This document shows positions 1-8,747 of a DNA stretch of 64,000 bases, piece by piece (positions within the stretch are counted from its first letter, which is position 1; every line of letters starts with the position of its first letter). The stretch covers positions 1 to 64,000 of the forward strand of contig CALVGZ010000001.1 in assembly GCA_944327225.1 (NCBI GenBank), written 5' to 3'. A program made the translations under genes and the position numbers. Below the pieces are notes generated by a model. The model searched no databases. It was not told where the DNA came from and saw nothing but the letters and a program-made list of their open reading frames with translations. Source of the DNA: Candidatus Gastranaerophilales bacterium (GTDB taxonomy: Bacteria > Cyanobacteriota > Vampirovibrionia > Gastranaerophilales > Gastranaerophilaceae).

Positions 1-2
1 AT

Positions 3-74
3 TGGGGCGTCGCCAAGTGGTAAGGCACCTGGTTTTGGTCCAGGCATCTCGGAGGTTCGAATCCTTCCGCCCCA
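3..74 (+). tRNA. tRNA-Gln (UUG)
   Basis: The 7-bp acceptor stem TGGGGCG/CGCCCCA closes a full cloverleaf. The anticodon stem CCTGG/CCAGG carries a loop with anticodon TTG, which reads CAA (Gln). The T arm contains GGTTCGAATCC. CCA is not encoded after the discriminator, so it must be added by the CCA-adding enzyme. Confidence 0.95.
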
Positions 75-84
75 GATTTAAAAA

Positions 85-108
85 GACGGTTAGTAACCGT
101 CTTTTTTT
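85..108 (+). terminator. Rho-independent terminator after tRNA-Gln
   Basis: A 7-bp stem GACGGTT/AACCGTC with loop AGT is followed by seven T residues. It begins 11 bases after the tRNA end, so it ends the tRNA-Gln transcript. Confidence 0.85.
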
Positions 109-263
109 GTTAATTTATATAAAATCTTAAAAATTTAATTTTTCGGAGTTAGAGAATTTATTTATATTGCAAAATGTTTATTAACTAAATATTTTTTAAA
201 ACTTTATAGCTATGCAATACATGATTACTCGTTTGTGTTTTTAATAAAAATGTAAACAAATGT

Positions 264-311
264 AAAAAAAATACGAAGTATATATAAATTATATATACTT
301 CGTATTTTTTA
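264..311. terminator. Long perfect hairpin with A/T-tract flanks
   Basis: The 35 bases at 271-305 are a perfect inverted repeat (17 pairs around base 288). A-runs before it and T-runs after it extend the stem to about 22 pairs. The T-run on either strand would suit a bidirectional intrinsic terminator. It lies only about 20 bases before the start codon of the next gene, in its presumed leader, so a role in that gene's expression is also possible. tRNA-Gln already has its own terminator. Confidence 0.5.
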
Positions 312-331
312 TATATATAAGAGGTTTAAAA

Positions 332-2287
332 ATGATTGTTAATTTTTTATTACAAAGTGAAACATTAAGAAAATTAATTTTTAATCATAACTCTGAAATA
401 AATGAGGATAATATTTTCTCATATTCATCAAGTGAATTGGAAAAATTTTTAGAGGAAGCGATTAAAGAGAATCCTTCTGCTTCCTCGTCTGATATAATTT
501 TTGATAATGATAAATTTTCATTATCCCAAACCTCAGATGTTTCCAAAAATTCAAATAATGATGAAGCTATTTTAAATGTTTTAAATTATTTATTAAATGT
601 TAGTGATGTAAAAAAAATTATAGACGCCGATTCAGACGGCTATCTGAGTTCTGATGAAGTTAATAATTTTTATGAAACAATAAAGTCTTTTGATGAAAAT
701 CCCGATGATATTTCAATGAGTGATATCTATTCAACTATTCAATCAGTCAAAGACGGTAATTTGGAAAAGTTTTTATCAAATATAGGCAATGAAGACGCAG
801 AAAATTTAAGTGAAACTCCAGAAGTAGATAATCAACAAGGACGCAATTATTCTAGTGGTGCCAATAATGCAAATTACTATAATCCATCGAATGTTCCTTC
901 AACAAATTCAAATGCTCAAAATCTTGACAATTTGTCTTTAGAAGAATTGGAAGCTCAAAGAACTCAGCAAGAAGGTTTAGTTCAAGCAGCTCAAGAAAAA
1001 CTACAAGCGGCATATTTAGGCGAAACAGAAGCAATCCAATCTGCTCAATCTGATTACGATGAAAAAAAACAAGCATACGAAGAAGCTTTGTCAAGTGATG
1101 AAAACATACCGGATGAATTGTTAGCTCAGCAACAATCCAATCAGTCCGAAATTGAAAATCAAAAAACAGTTATTAGTGGTATAGAATCAAATATTAGCAG
1201 TAAAGAATCTGAAATTACATCTCAAAAAACAATTATTTCGGCTGATGAGGCAAATATCAGTGCGTTAGAAGCTTCTATATCAAAATTGGAATCGCAAACC
1301 ACGGAAGATGAATCTATACAAGCTGATATTGCATCCAAGCTAGCAACAGCAAAAAGCAAATTAGAAACAGCTAAAAGTAAATTAGCAGCGGATAAAAAAA
1401 CACTTGAAACTTTAGAAGGTGAAAAAACTACTTTAGAATCAAATTTACAAACCGAAAAAATAAACCTTGCTAATCTTGAAACACAAAGAGAAGAAATTGA
1501 AGCCGAAATTTTGGCAAACTGCAGTGAAGCAACAAAATTAGCTTTGGATGAATTTAAACAAGCCGAAGCAAACCTGGAAACTGTTAAAAATAGTGAAATT
1601 GAAGCAGCAAAAACAGAACAAACAAATGCACAAACAGTACTTGACCAAATAAATGCTGCAATAGAAACCAAAAAAGCAAAAGAAACTAAACGTGAATTCT
1701 CGGTATTTGACATAAATAATGCTCAAGAACTTTATGAAGCTATGGGACTTGAAGAAAAAGGTTTAAATTTTGAAGTATTTGCAAGTGCCTTGGAAGGATA
1801 TAACAATCTGGAAGATAGAGAAAACGATTATTTAGGCATTTTTGATACTACTCAAGGAAATAACGCAAATAGGTATTATTTATTAGATCTAAGTACGTTT
1901 GAATTGGTCGGTCAGTGTCAATTAAAAATAGGTTCCGGAAATATGGACGATGTAGAAGCAGCAAACAAGCAAGGCTCACATGCGACGTTATCAGGCTTTG
2001 AAAAAGTCGGAACAGAATATTATTCAAGTTCAATGGGAAAAAATGCTTTAAGACTTATAGGTCTGGAAGATGGTATTAACGATAATGCCCTAGCAAAAGG
2101 TACAGTTGTTCACTATACTACAGGAAACCATACTTGGGGATGTAAAGGCTTTCCGCCAATTACGAAAAATGGAAAAATTGATCTCGATGCAACTTATGAA
2201 TTTATGAGAAATATGTTTCCAACCGGAGCAATTATCTACACACACCCAACGGATGAAGATTATTGGGAATTAAGTGATTTATATTAA
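332..2287 (+). CDS. EF-hand / coiled-coil / L,D-transpeptidase-like (YkuD_2) protein
   Basis: The protein has 651 residues and three parts. Residues 98-109 form a canonical EF-hand calcium loop (D-x-D-x-D-G, then E at position 12). Residues about 204-450 are a long coiled coil rich in E, K, A, Q and S. Residues about 470-651 resemble the catalytic domain of the YkuD_2 family of L,D-transpeptidases: a LRLIGLEDGINDNA segment, then VVH (H594) and WGC (C604), the expected His and nucleophilic Cys. The family cross-links or modifies peptidoglycan by a Cys acyl-enzyme. The N-terminus (MIVNFLLQSE) is not a clear signal peptide, so the export route is uncertain. The ATG at 332 follows AGAGG with suitable spacing. 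The domain assignment rests on motif order only, and its activity is an inference. Confidence 0.7.
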   Translation: MIVNFLLQSETLRKLIFNHNSEINEDNIFSYSSSELEKFLEEAIKENPSASSSDIIFDNDKFSLSQTSDVSKNSNNDEAILNVLNYLLNVSDVKKIIDADSDGYLSSDEVNNFYETIKSFDENPDDISMSDIYSTIQSVKDGNLEKFLSNIGNEDAENLSETPEVDNQQGRNYSSGANNANYYNPSNVPSTNSNAQNLDNLSLEELEAQRTQQEGLVQAAQEKLQAAYLGETEAIQSAQSDYDEKKQAYEEALSSDENIPDELLAQQQSNQSEIENQKTVISGIESNISSKESEITSQKTIISADEANISALEASISKLESQTTEDESIQADIASKLATAKSKLETAKSKLAADKKTLETLEGEKTTLESNLQTEKINLANLETQREEIEAEILANCSEATKLALDEFKQAEANLETVKNSEIEAAKTEQTNAQTVLDQINAAIETKKAKETKREFSVFDINNAQELYEAMGLEEKGLNFEVFASALEGYNNLEDRENDYLGIFDTTQGNNANRYYLLDLSTFELVGQCQLKIGSGNMDDVEAANKQGSHATLSGFEKVGTEYYSSSMGKNALRLIGLEDGINDNALAKGTVVHYTTGNHTWGCKGFPPITKNGKIDLDATYEFMRNMFPTGAIIYTHPTDEDYWELSDLY

Positions 2288-2304
2288 TTGCAAAATTGAA
2301 TATT

Positions 2305-2334
2305 TTGGACAATAAAAAAATAACTTGGTATAAT
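2305..2334 (+). promoter_or_regulatory. Sigma70-type promoter for the MmeI-like gene
   Basis: A perfect -10 TATAAT at 2329-2334 lies 18 bases after a weak -35 TTGGAC at 2305-2310. Transcription would start near 2341, giving a leader of about 15 bases that contains the AAGGG ribosome site for the ATG at 2356. Confidence 0.55.
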
Positions 2335-2355
2335 AAAGAAACCAAGGGTATTGAT

Positions 2356-5148
2356 ATGTCCGATATAAAACATAAAAATGCAATAAAAAAATTTATAGAA
2401 TTCTGGACAAATAGAGGCTATGAAAAAGGTGAAAGCCAAAAATTTTGGCTTCAACTTTTAAGAGATATATTAAATATTGAAAATCCTGAAGAATTCATTT
2501 CTTTTGAAGATAAGGTACTTATGGATCATACAAGTTTTATTGACGGGTATATATCTTCAACAAAAGTATTAATTGAGCAAAAAAGCATAGATAAAGATTT
2601 AAACAAAGCAATAAAACAATCTGATGGCAGTTATTTGACCCCATTTTTACAAGCAAAAAGATATAGTGCGGAATTGCCGTACTCAAAAAGACCACGCTGG
2701 GTTATAACATGCAATTTTAAAGAATTTTATATTTACGATATGGAAAAACCGCAAAGTGAACCTGAAATAATCAAACTGCAAGATTTAGAAAAAGAACATT
2801 ACAGGTTGTCTTTTTTGGTAAGCGAAGAAGATATTCATCTTAAAAAAGAAATGGAAGTTTCAATCGAAGCGGGTAAATTAGTAGGACTTATTTATGATGC
2901 ACTTTTGAAGCAATATATAGATAAAAATAGTGAAGAAACGCTTAAAAGTTTAAACAAATTATGTGTTAGGCTTGTTTTTTGTTTATATGCTGAAGATGCC
3001 GAAATTTTTGACAAACATGATGCTTTTTATGACTATCTTAAACAATTTGATTCAAAACACATAAGAAAAGCCTTAATTGATTTATTTAAAATCCTTGATA
3101 CAAAAATAGAAGATAGAGACCCTTATCTGGATGACGACCTTAAGGCATTTCCTTATGTAAATGGAGGATTGTTTGCTGATGAAGATATTGAAATCCCTAA
3201 TTTTACCGATGAAATAAAAGAATTACTTTTAATAAAAGCGAGTAAAGGTTTTAATTGGTCTAAAATCAGCCCCACAATTTTTGGTGCCGTTTTTGAAAGT
3301 ACCCTTAACCCAGAAACAAGAAGAAAAGGAGGTATGCACTACACCTCAATTGAAAATATACATAAAGTTATAGATCCTTTGTTCTTGGATGACTTAAAAG
3401 ACGAGTTTAGAGAAATTAAAAAGATTTCAACCGGCAAGGCAAAACAAAATAAGTTAAAACAATTCCAAGAAAAAATTTCCAATTTAAATTTTTTAGACCC
3501 CGCCTGTGGTAGCGGTAATTTTTTAACAGAAACATATATTTCTTTAAGAAAACTTGAAAATGAAGTATTAGAAACTTTATATAGTAAAGAAGGTGTATTA
3601 CAGGGCAAACTTGGTTTTGAAGGAGAACATAATCCTATAAAAGTTTCAATCGGACAATTTTATGGTATTGAGATAAATGATTTTGCAGTAACTGTTGCAA
3701 AAACAGCTCTTTGGATTGCTGAATCTCAAATGATGAAGAAAACCGAGGATATAATACATCAAGATTTAAACTTTCTGCCTCTTAAAACTTATGCTAATAT
3801 TGTTGAGGCAAACGCATTAAGAATTGATTGGCAAGATGTTATTCCAAAAGAAAAATTGAACTATATAATGGGAAACCCGCCATTTGTGGGCAATAACAAC
3901 ATGGACAAAGCACAAAGAGAAGATTTGTTACCATTCTTTCCGGCAAATAAGACAATGGATTATGTTTGTTGTTGGTATAAAAAATCAGTTGAAATGATGA
4001 GTGCCAATAAAAATATAAAAGCGGCACTTGTTTCAACAAATTCTATAACACAAGGAGAACAAGTTTATTTATTATGGAATGATATAATAAATAAGTATAA
4101 TATTAATATTGATTTTGCATATAAAACATTTCCATGGAGTAGTGAAGCTAAGTTAAAAGCACAAGTTTATTGTGTTATTATAGGCTTTAGCTATCAAAAT
4201 AATAAACCTAAAGTAATATACAATGATAAACATTCTACAATCGTAAATAATATTTCTCCGTATTTGATAAACTCAGAAAATATAATGGTGAAGAGTTCTT
4301 CTAAACCGTTATGCAAAGTGCCGGAAATAAGAAAGGGAAATCAACCGACAGATGGTGGAAATCTTATAATTGAAGAATCCGAGTATAGTGATTTTATAGA
4401 AAAAGAACCTAAAGCGAAAAAATATATAAAAAAGCTAGTAGGAGCAAAGGAATATATAAATAATTCGAACCGATATTGCTTGTGGTTAAAAGATTGTCCT
4501 CCCAATGAATTAAGGCAAATGCCACATGTGTTAAAAAGAGTAGAAAAAGTAAAATTAATGAGATTGCAAAGTCCTGATGAATCAACAAAAAAATTAGCAG
4601 AAAAACCGACCTTATTCAGAGAAATGAATAATTATAATTCTTTTATAATTATTCCTTCGTCTTCTTCATCAAATAGAAAATATATACCCTTGGGTTTTCT
4701 GGATAAGGATACAATTCCTACAAATTCAGTATTAATAATTCCAAACGCATCTTTATATCATTTTGGCATTTTAACTTCAAATGTTCATATGGCTTGGGTG
4801 AGAGTAGTTTGCGGAAGATTAAAAAGCGATTATCGTTATTCAAAAGATATAGTTTACAATAATTTTCCATGGTGCAATCCGACAGACGAACAGAAAGTAA
4901 AAATTGAAAAAACAGCACAGGGGATTTTGGATGCCCGTTCCTTATATCCGGATTGCTCGCTTGCTGATTTGTATGACGAACTTACAATGCCGGCGGAACT
5001 AAGAAAAGCTCACCAAGAAAACGATAAAGCGGTTATGGAAGCATATAATTTTAAAAAGAAGGATGAAAACGGCAAAGTTCAATGGTTAAGCGAATCAGAA
5101 ACAGTGGCGGAATTGATGAAAATGTACCAAAAAATTTTAAACAAGTGA
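2356..5148 (+). CDS. MmeI-family (Type IIL/IIG) restriction-modification enzyme
   Basis: This is a 930-residue single-chain enzyme that should both methylate and cut DNA. The N-terminal nuclease signature is D63-x10-E74-x-K76. The N6-adenine methyltransferase core has the SAM motif LDPACGSGNF (residues 380-389) and the catalytic NPPF (507-510), the form used by MmeI relatives. The C-terminal ~250 residues should hold the target recognition domain. Length matches MmeI (about 920). An upstream in-frame TTG at 2296 would add 20 residues, but the ATG at 2356 has AAGGG six bases ahead and a promoter lies between the two, so the ATG is preferred. No separate specificity or restriction gene is adjacent, as expected for this family. 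It ends one base before the convergent MCE gene. The recognition sequence cannot be read from the protein. Confidence 0.88.
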   Translation: MSDIKHKNAIKKFIEFWTNRGYEKGESQKFWLQLLRDILNIENPEEFISFEDKVLMDHTSFIDGYISSTKVLIEQKSIDKDLNKAIKQSDGSYLTPFLQAKRYSAELPYSKRPRWVITCNFKEFYIYDMEKPQSEPEIIKLQDLEKEHYRLSFLVSEEDIHLKKEMEVSIEAGKLVGLIYDALLKQYIDKNSEETLKSLNKLCVRLVFCLYAEDAEIFDKHDAFYDYLKQFDSKHIRKALIDLFKILDTKIEDRDPYLDDDLKAFPYVNGGLFADEDIEIPNFTDEIKELLLIKASKGFNWSKISPTIFGAVFESTLNPETRRKGGMHYTSIENIHKVIDPLFLDDLKDEFREIKKISTGKAKQNKLKQFQEKISNLNFLDPACGSGNFLTETYISLRKLENEVLETLYSKEGVLQGKLGFEGEHNPIKVSIGQFYGIEINDFAVTVAKTALWIAESQMMKKTEDIIHQDLNFLPLKTYANIVEANALRIDWQDVIPKEKLNYIMGNPPFVGNNNMDKAQREDLLPFFPANKTMDYVCCWYKKSVEMMSANKNIKAALVSTNSITQGEQVYLLWNDIINKYNINIDFAYKTFPWSSEAKLKAQVYCVIIGFSYQNNKPKVIYNDKHSTIVNNISPYLINSENIMVKSSSKPLCKVPEIRKGNQPTDGGNLIIEESEYSDFIEKEPKAKKYIKKLVGAKEYINNSNRYCLWLKDCPPNELRQMPHVLKRVEKVKLMRLQSPDESTKKLAEKPTLFREMNNYNSFIIIPSSSSSNRKYIPLGFLDKDTIPTNSVLIIPNASLYHFGILTSNVHMAWVRVVCGRLKSDYRYSKDIVYNNFPWCNPTDEQKVKIEKTAQGILDARSLYPDCSLADLYDELTMPAELRKAHQENDKAVMEAYNFKKKDENGKVQWLSESETVAELMKMYQKILNK

Positions 5149-5149
5149 A

Positions 5150-5977
5150 CTAATTGCACTCATCAATAACCTGTCCAAAAATCAATCTTATCATTCCGCA
5201 TTTTTTCCTTAAAGTTTTTCTTATACCACAAGTTATTGCATTTATATTATCGGTTATATCTGATACATTTTCTGAAGTTGAGTCAATTGAAGGCATTAAA
5301 GTTTCATTTGCGTTAGATAATATATAATTTATGTTTTTACTTGTTTGTTCTATATTGGACATTGTATCGTCAAGTGTATCCTGATTAATTGAATTATCAA
5401 TTTTATTTGTCATGTTTTCTATATTTTTGCTTGTATTGATGATGTTTTTTTTACTTGAAGTTAGTGTAGAATTTATGGTATTAAGTATTTCAGAAAGTGT
5501 TTCAGTAGCCTTTGAAAGATTTTGAGTTGTTTTAAGTAAATTTTCTTTAATTGCTTCAATACTTTCCGGATTTTGAGATGCTAAAAATATATCCATATCG
5601 GACGAAACAAAACCGTCTAGAGTAGAATAGTTTGAAATTAAAATTTTAGAAGGATTTTTTGGATATACAAATTCCAAAAAATCTTTTTCTTTATTATTCT
5701 TTTTTTCTTTTTTCAAATATACGGTGGTATTTATTGGAAACATTAATTTATTAGGATAAAGAATTAATTTTATAATTGTAAAAGCACCGTCATCACTATG
5801 TTTTTTTCCTGCGGTTTTTCCGATATTAATGCCCTTATAGTATACCGGAATATTGTTGTGCAATGGTCTTAATTCTTTAAATTTTACAAAAATATGCGTA
5901 TAGACATATTCTTTATAAAGAATATAAGAAATTGTGCAAAAAAATAAAGCTATAAAAATTAAAAAATATTTTTTCAT
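5150..5977 (-). CDS. MCE/MlaD-family membrane-anchored lipid-transport protein
   Basis: The 275-residue product has an N-terminal transmembrane anchor (residues 1-22), then a MlaD-like MCE domain (about 28-120) with the hallmark stretch VYYKGINIGKTAG. A long polar helical tail with N, S and T-rich heptads (about 135-250) follows. Family members form rings in the periplasm that ferry lipids between inner and outer membranes, usually with MlaE and MlaF partners. No permease or ATPase partner is adjacent here. The presence of the family supports a two-membrane envelope. Confidence 0.75.
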   Translation of the reverse strand: MKKYFLIFIALFFCTISYILYKEYVYTHIFVKFKELRPLHNNIPVYYKGINIGKTAGKKHSDDGAFTIIKLILYPNKLMFPINTTVYLKKEKKNNKEKDFLEFVYPKNPSKILISNYSTLDGFVSSDMDIFLASQNPESIEAIKENLLKTTQNLSKATETLSEILNTINSTLTSSKKNIINTSKNIENMTNKIDNSINQDTLDDTMSNIEQTSKNINYILSNANETLMPSIDSTSENVSDITDNINAITCGIRKTLRKKCGMIRLIFGQVIDECN

Positions 5978-6046
5978 AATTCAAATAATAATTGAAACTT
6001 TAATAAATATAATTAGTCAAAAGGCTATTAATCAATCATTTTAATA

Positions 6047-6075
6047 TTGAAAGCAGTACAATAAAATGTTATAAT
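6047..6075 (+). promoter_or_regulatory. Sigma70-type promoter (TTGAAA-N17-TATAAT)
   Basis: The -35 TTGAAA at 6047-6052 and the consensus -10 TATAAT at 6070-6075 are 17 bases apart. It lies 25 bases before the ATG at 6100 and should drive 6100-6465 and the following hydrolase gene. Confidence 0.75.
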
Positions 6076-6099
6076 AATTACGTTACAAGGGGGTGTGTG

Positions 6100-6465
6100 A
6101 TGATTGGAAAATTAAGCAACTCAAATTTTTTAAGTTTTAGAAAAGGTATAATTAAAGAAAGAGAAAATGAAATCAAAGAACACGAACTTGCACATAAAAA
6201 TGCAGCAGGAAATCTTGCAGGTCCTATTGTAATTGAAAAAGATTCGCAAGGAATTCCAACAGGCGGACATGTAGATATAAAAATGCCGGTTTTAGATAAA
6301 GAAAACCCGACTCAGACAATTAAACATGCTAAAAAGGTTATCAATGCAGCACTTGCACCATCAGATCCTTCCAATCAGGATTATAAAGTTGCGGCAACCG
6401 CAGGAGATATTTTATCTAAAGCTAAAAATTTGGAATCTAAGAATAAATTAAATTATTTTGCATAA
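6100..6465 (+). CDS. SprA-related small putative metalloprotease
   Basis: The 121-residue protein has an HELAH zinc-binding helix (H28, E29, H32) followed by the conserved GPIVIE...GGHVDI and AALAPSDPSNQD stretches of the SprA-related family (the family of Campylobacter putative metalloprotease CJM1_0395). The family is normally longer at the N-terminus, so this is a compact version. The ATG at 6100 follows AAGGGGG at ideal spacing; the in-frame GTG just before it is less likely. No signal peptide is seen. The substrate is unknown. It is probably cotranscribed with the SGNH hydrolase that starts 3 bases after its stop. Confidence 0.7.
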   Translation: MIGKLSNSNFLSFRKGIIKERENEIKEHELAHKNAAGNLAGPIVIEKDSQGIPTGGHVDIKMPVLDKENPTQTIKHAKKVINAALAPSDPSNQDYKVAATAGDILSKAKNLESKNKLNYFA

Positions 6466-6468
6466 ATT

Positions 6469-7080
6469 ATGAAAAAGATATTGTGTTTTGGAGATAGCAA
6501 CGTATACGGATATATTCCGAAAAACGGCGGAAGGTATGCTGTTGATGTACGTTGGAGCGGATTGCTAAAAAACTACTTCAAAAAACAATTTGAAATAATT
6601 GAAGCTGGTTGCAATAATAGAGTTACTTTTGATAATAAAACAGATTTTAATCAAAGTTCAATACTATGTTTGGATAAATATTTATCTTTCGATTTTTATG
6701 GAGTAATTTTTTGTCTTGGAATAAATGATTTACAAAAAGTATATAATTTTACAGAAAACGAACTGTATTTAAATTATGATAATTTAATTAAACAAGCAAA
6801 AAAAATATGCAAAGATATAAAAATACTGATAATTTCTCCTGCAAAGTTAAATCCAGCGATTTTAGAAGGATTTTTTGCAACATTATTTGACGAGACGTCG
6901 ATTAAGAAATCAAATCATGTAGAAGAAATTTATAAAAAATGTGCCAAAGAAAATAATTGTGAATTTATAGACTTAAATAAATACGTTAAAACTTCACAAA
7001 AAGATGGTCTTCATTTTGATGAAAGTGAACATAAGATAATATTTGAAATAGTGAAAAAAACTATAAATAAATGGTATTAA
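6469..7080 (+). CDS. SGNH/GDSL-family hydrolase
   Basis: The 203-residue protein shows the SGNH blocks in order: FGDSN with nucleophile S10, LGIND with N86, and DGLHFD with D179 and H182 as the acid-base pair. The family hydrolyses esters of lipids or acetylated sugars. There is no signal peptide, so a cytoplasmic location is likely. It starts 3 bases after the previous stop without a clear ribosome site, which suggests translational coupling. Its stop overlaps that of the convergent zinc-ribbon gene by 4 bases. Confidence 0.8.
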   Translation: MKKILCFGDSNVYGYIPKNGGRYAVDVRWSGLLKNYFKKQFEIIEAGCNNRVTFDNKTDFNQSSILCLDKYLSFDFYGVIFCLGINDLQKVYNFTENELYLNYDNLIKQAKKICKDIKILIISPAKLNPAILEGFFATLFDETSIKKSNHVEEIYKKCAKENNCEFIDLNKYVKTSQKDGLHFDESEHKIIFEIVKKTINKWY

Positions 7081-7607
7081 AATTTTTTTCTAATTTTTTC
7101 AAAATATTTATCAAAAATTCTTTTTAAACCGGAGCGATTAACTTCTCCCTTGATTCTTTCTTGTTCAACAGCGTCCATTTCGGTCTTAATGTATGCACTA
7201 AGATACTTATTAAAATCTTCACTTCTGTCTTTTTCGGTGTTGTATTGTGCTCTTATTTTTATTAATTCGTTGTTGTCAAGGAATTTTCCACCGCACACAT
7301 AACAGCAATCAATTTCAACTTCTTGTTTTATACTTGCAAAATTTTTAACCATTAATGAACCGCAAGCAGGACAGGTTCTTTGGATTGTTTCATCAACTTT
7401 TAAAAAATCTTTGTTTTCTAATGCTTTCAAAATTTCTTCGATATTCTCATTTTCTTCATCAAATTTTTCAAATTCACGATTATCGAAAAAAATTCCCCCG
7501 CAACCTTGTGAACATATATCCAGATTTAATTTAACATCTTGAATATAAACTTTTTGCATTTCTCGCCCGCAAACAGGACAGGTTAATATTTCATTAGTAT
7601 CACGCAT
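7077..7607 (-). CDS. Double zinc-ribbon (zf-TFIIB type) protein
   Basis: The 176-residue protein carries two TFIIB-type zinc ribbons: C10-x2-C13 with C32/C36, and C79-x2-C82 with C102/C105, each followed by a GG(I/K)F(F/L)D turn typical of the family. The C-terminal 60 residues are charged and helical. The biochemical role of these proteins is unknown. The ATG at 7607 has AAAGG upstream. It lies 29 bases after the start of ddh on the same strand and may be cotranscribed with it. Confidence 0.75.
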   Translation of the reverse strand: MRDTNEILTCPVCGREMQKVYIQDVKLNLDICSQGCGGIFFDNREFEKFDEENENIEEILKALENKDFLKVDETIQRTCPACGSLMVKNFASIKQEVEIDCCYVCGGKFLDNNELIKIRAQYNTEKDRSEDFNKYLSAYIKTEMDAVEQERIKGEVNRSGLKRIFDKYFEKIRKKF

Positions 7608-7636
7608 TATAAACCTTTCAATATTGCATAATTAAA

Positions 7637-8614
7637 TTATAGCATTGTTTTTCTAATTTCTTCGTCGGTTTTTGAAATCAAATATTTTGGTGCAATATCA
7701 AAAACTGTTTTGCAACCTGATACACCTTCTTTATTAAGTTTATATGCTGCTCTGGCGTAGGAAACCAAAACACTGGAAGTAAACTCAGGGTTAGAATCAA
7801 GCTTTAGTGCGTATTCTATAATGTGAGAATTTTCATCACTTGTTTTACCGCTTCTTAAAACGAAACCACCATGAGGAATTGCTGAATGATTTTTCTTTAA
7901 TTCTTCTTCTGTTATAAAATGCACTGTGGTGTCGTAATCAGCAAAGTAATTCGGCATTGTTTTAATTTCTTGTTCAATTTTGGCTTTGTCCGCACCATCT
8001 TTAGCAACCACAAAACATTCTCTTGTATGTTTTTCACGAGTGGACAAATTCGGGTTTTTACCTTCCCTTACTGCTTGTAAGGCTTCTTCGACCGGTATTG
8101 TGTATTGCTTAGCGTCTTTCACGCCATCAATTCTTCTTATTGCATCGCTATGACCTTGGCTTACACCCTTGCCCCAGAATGTATAGTCTTTTCCGTCAGG
8201 CAAAATTGCATTTGCATATAATCTGTTTAGAGAGAATAATCCCGGATCCCAACCAACCGAAATTATACCTATTTTTCCGGAAGCAAGTGCTGCTTTATTA
8301 ACATTTTCGAAGTGTTCAGGTATTTTTGCATGAGTATCAAAACTATCTATAATATTAAATAATTTAATGTACTTTGGTGTTTGAACGGGTAAATCCGTTG
8401 CACTACCGCCACAAAGTATTAAAACATCAATTTGGTTTTTATATTCTTCAATAACATCAACAGATAAAACTTTGGCTGTTTTAGTTGAGATACTTAGAGT
8501 TTCGGGATTTCTTCGTGTAAAAACAGCTACAAGCTCCATATCATGATTTTTTAAAATTGCTTTTTCTACACCTTTTCCTAAATTTCCATAACCTAAAATT
8601 CCAATTTTAATCAT
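7637..8614 (-). CDS. ddh: meso-Diaminopimelate D-dehydrogenase
   Basis: The 325-residue enzyme makes meso-diaminopimelate in one NADPH-dependent step from tetrahydrodipicolinate and ammonia (EC 1.4.1.16). The N-terminus has the dinucleotide-binding GILGYGNLGKG. Family hallmarks include CGGSATDLP, SFDTH, SVGWDPGLFSLNRL and GKGVSQGHSDAIRRI, all present. Length matches the family. It bypasses the succinylase and aminotransferase branches and would supply the mDAP used by the MurE ligase at 18702-20156. The ATG at 8614 follows AAGGAG. Confidence 0.95.
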   Translation of the reverse strand: MIKIGILGYGNLGKGVEKAILKNHDMELVAVFTRRNPETLSISTKTAKVLSVDVIEEYKNQIDVLILCGGSATDLPVQTPKYIKLFNIIDSFDTHAKIPEHFENVNKAALASGKIGIISVGWDPGLFSLNRLYANAILPDGKDYTFWGKGVSQGHSDAIRRIDGVKDAKQYTIPVEEALQAVREGKNPNLSTREKHTRECFVVAKDGADKAKIEQEIKTMPNYFADYDTTVHFITEEELKKNHSAIPHGGFVLRSGKTSDENSHIIEYALKLDSNPEFTSSVLVSYARAAYKLNKEGVSGCKTVFDIAPKYLISKTDEEIRKTML

Positions 8615-8690
8615 AGTTGAATGCTCCTTTTTTTTTTGTTTAATATATCATATTTTTTGCATATTGAAAAGTTTTAATAATTAATTCGAC

Positions 8691-8718
8691 TTTACTTTTA
8701 GATATATATTGCTATAAT
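8691..8718 (+). promoter_or_regulatory. Candidate sigma70 promoter (TTTACT-N16-TATAAT)
   Basis: TATAAT at 8713-8718 is 16 bases after TTTACT at 8691-8696, and 29 bases before the ATG at 8748. It would drive the CDF transporter gene. Confidence 0.55.
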
Positions 8719-8747
8719 TTTATTAAAATTGAATATTGGAAATATTT

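Noticed and set aside
1222-1713. 163-residue frame opposite the coiled-coil region of the first gene
   Set aside because: It is the antisense of E/K/A/Q-rich heptads, which yields a long S/A/F-rich frame by composition alone; no ribosome site.
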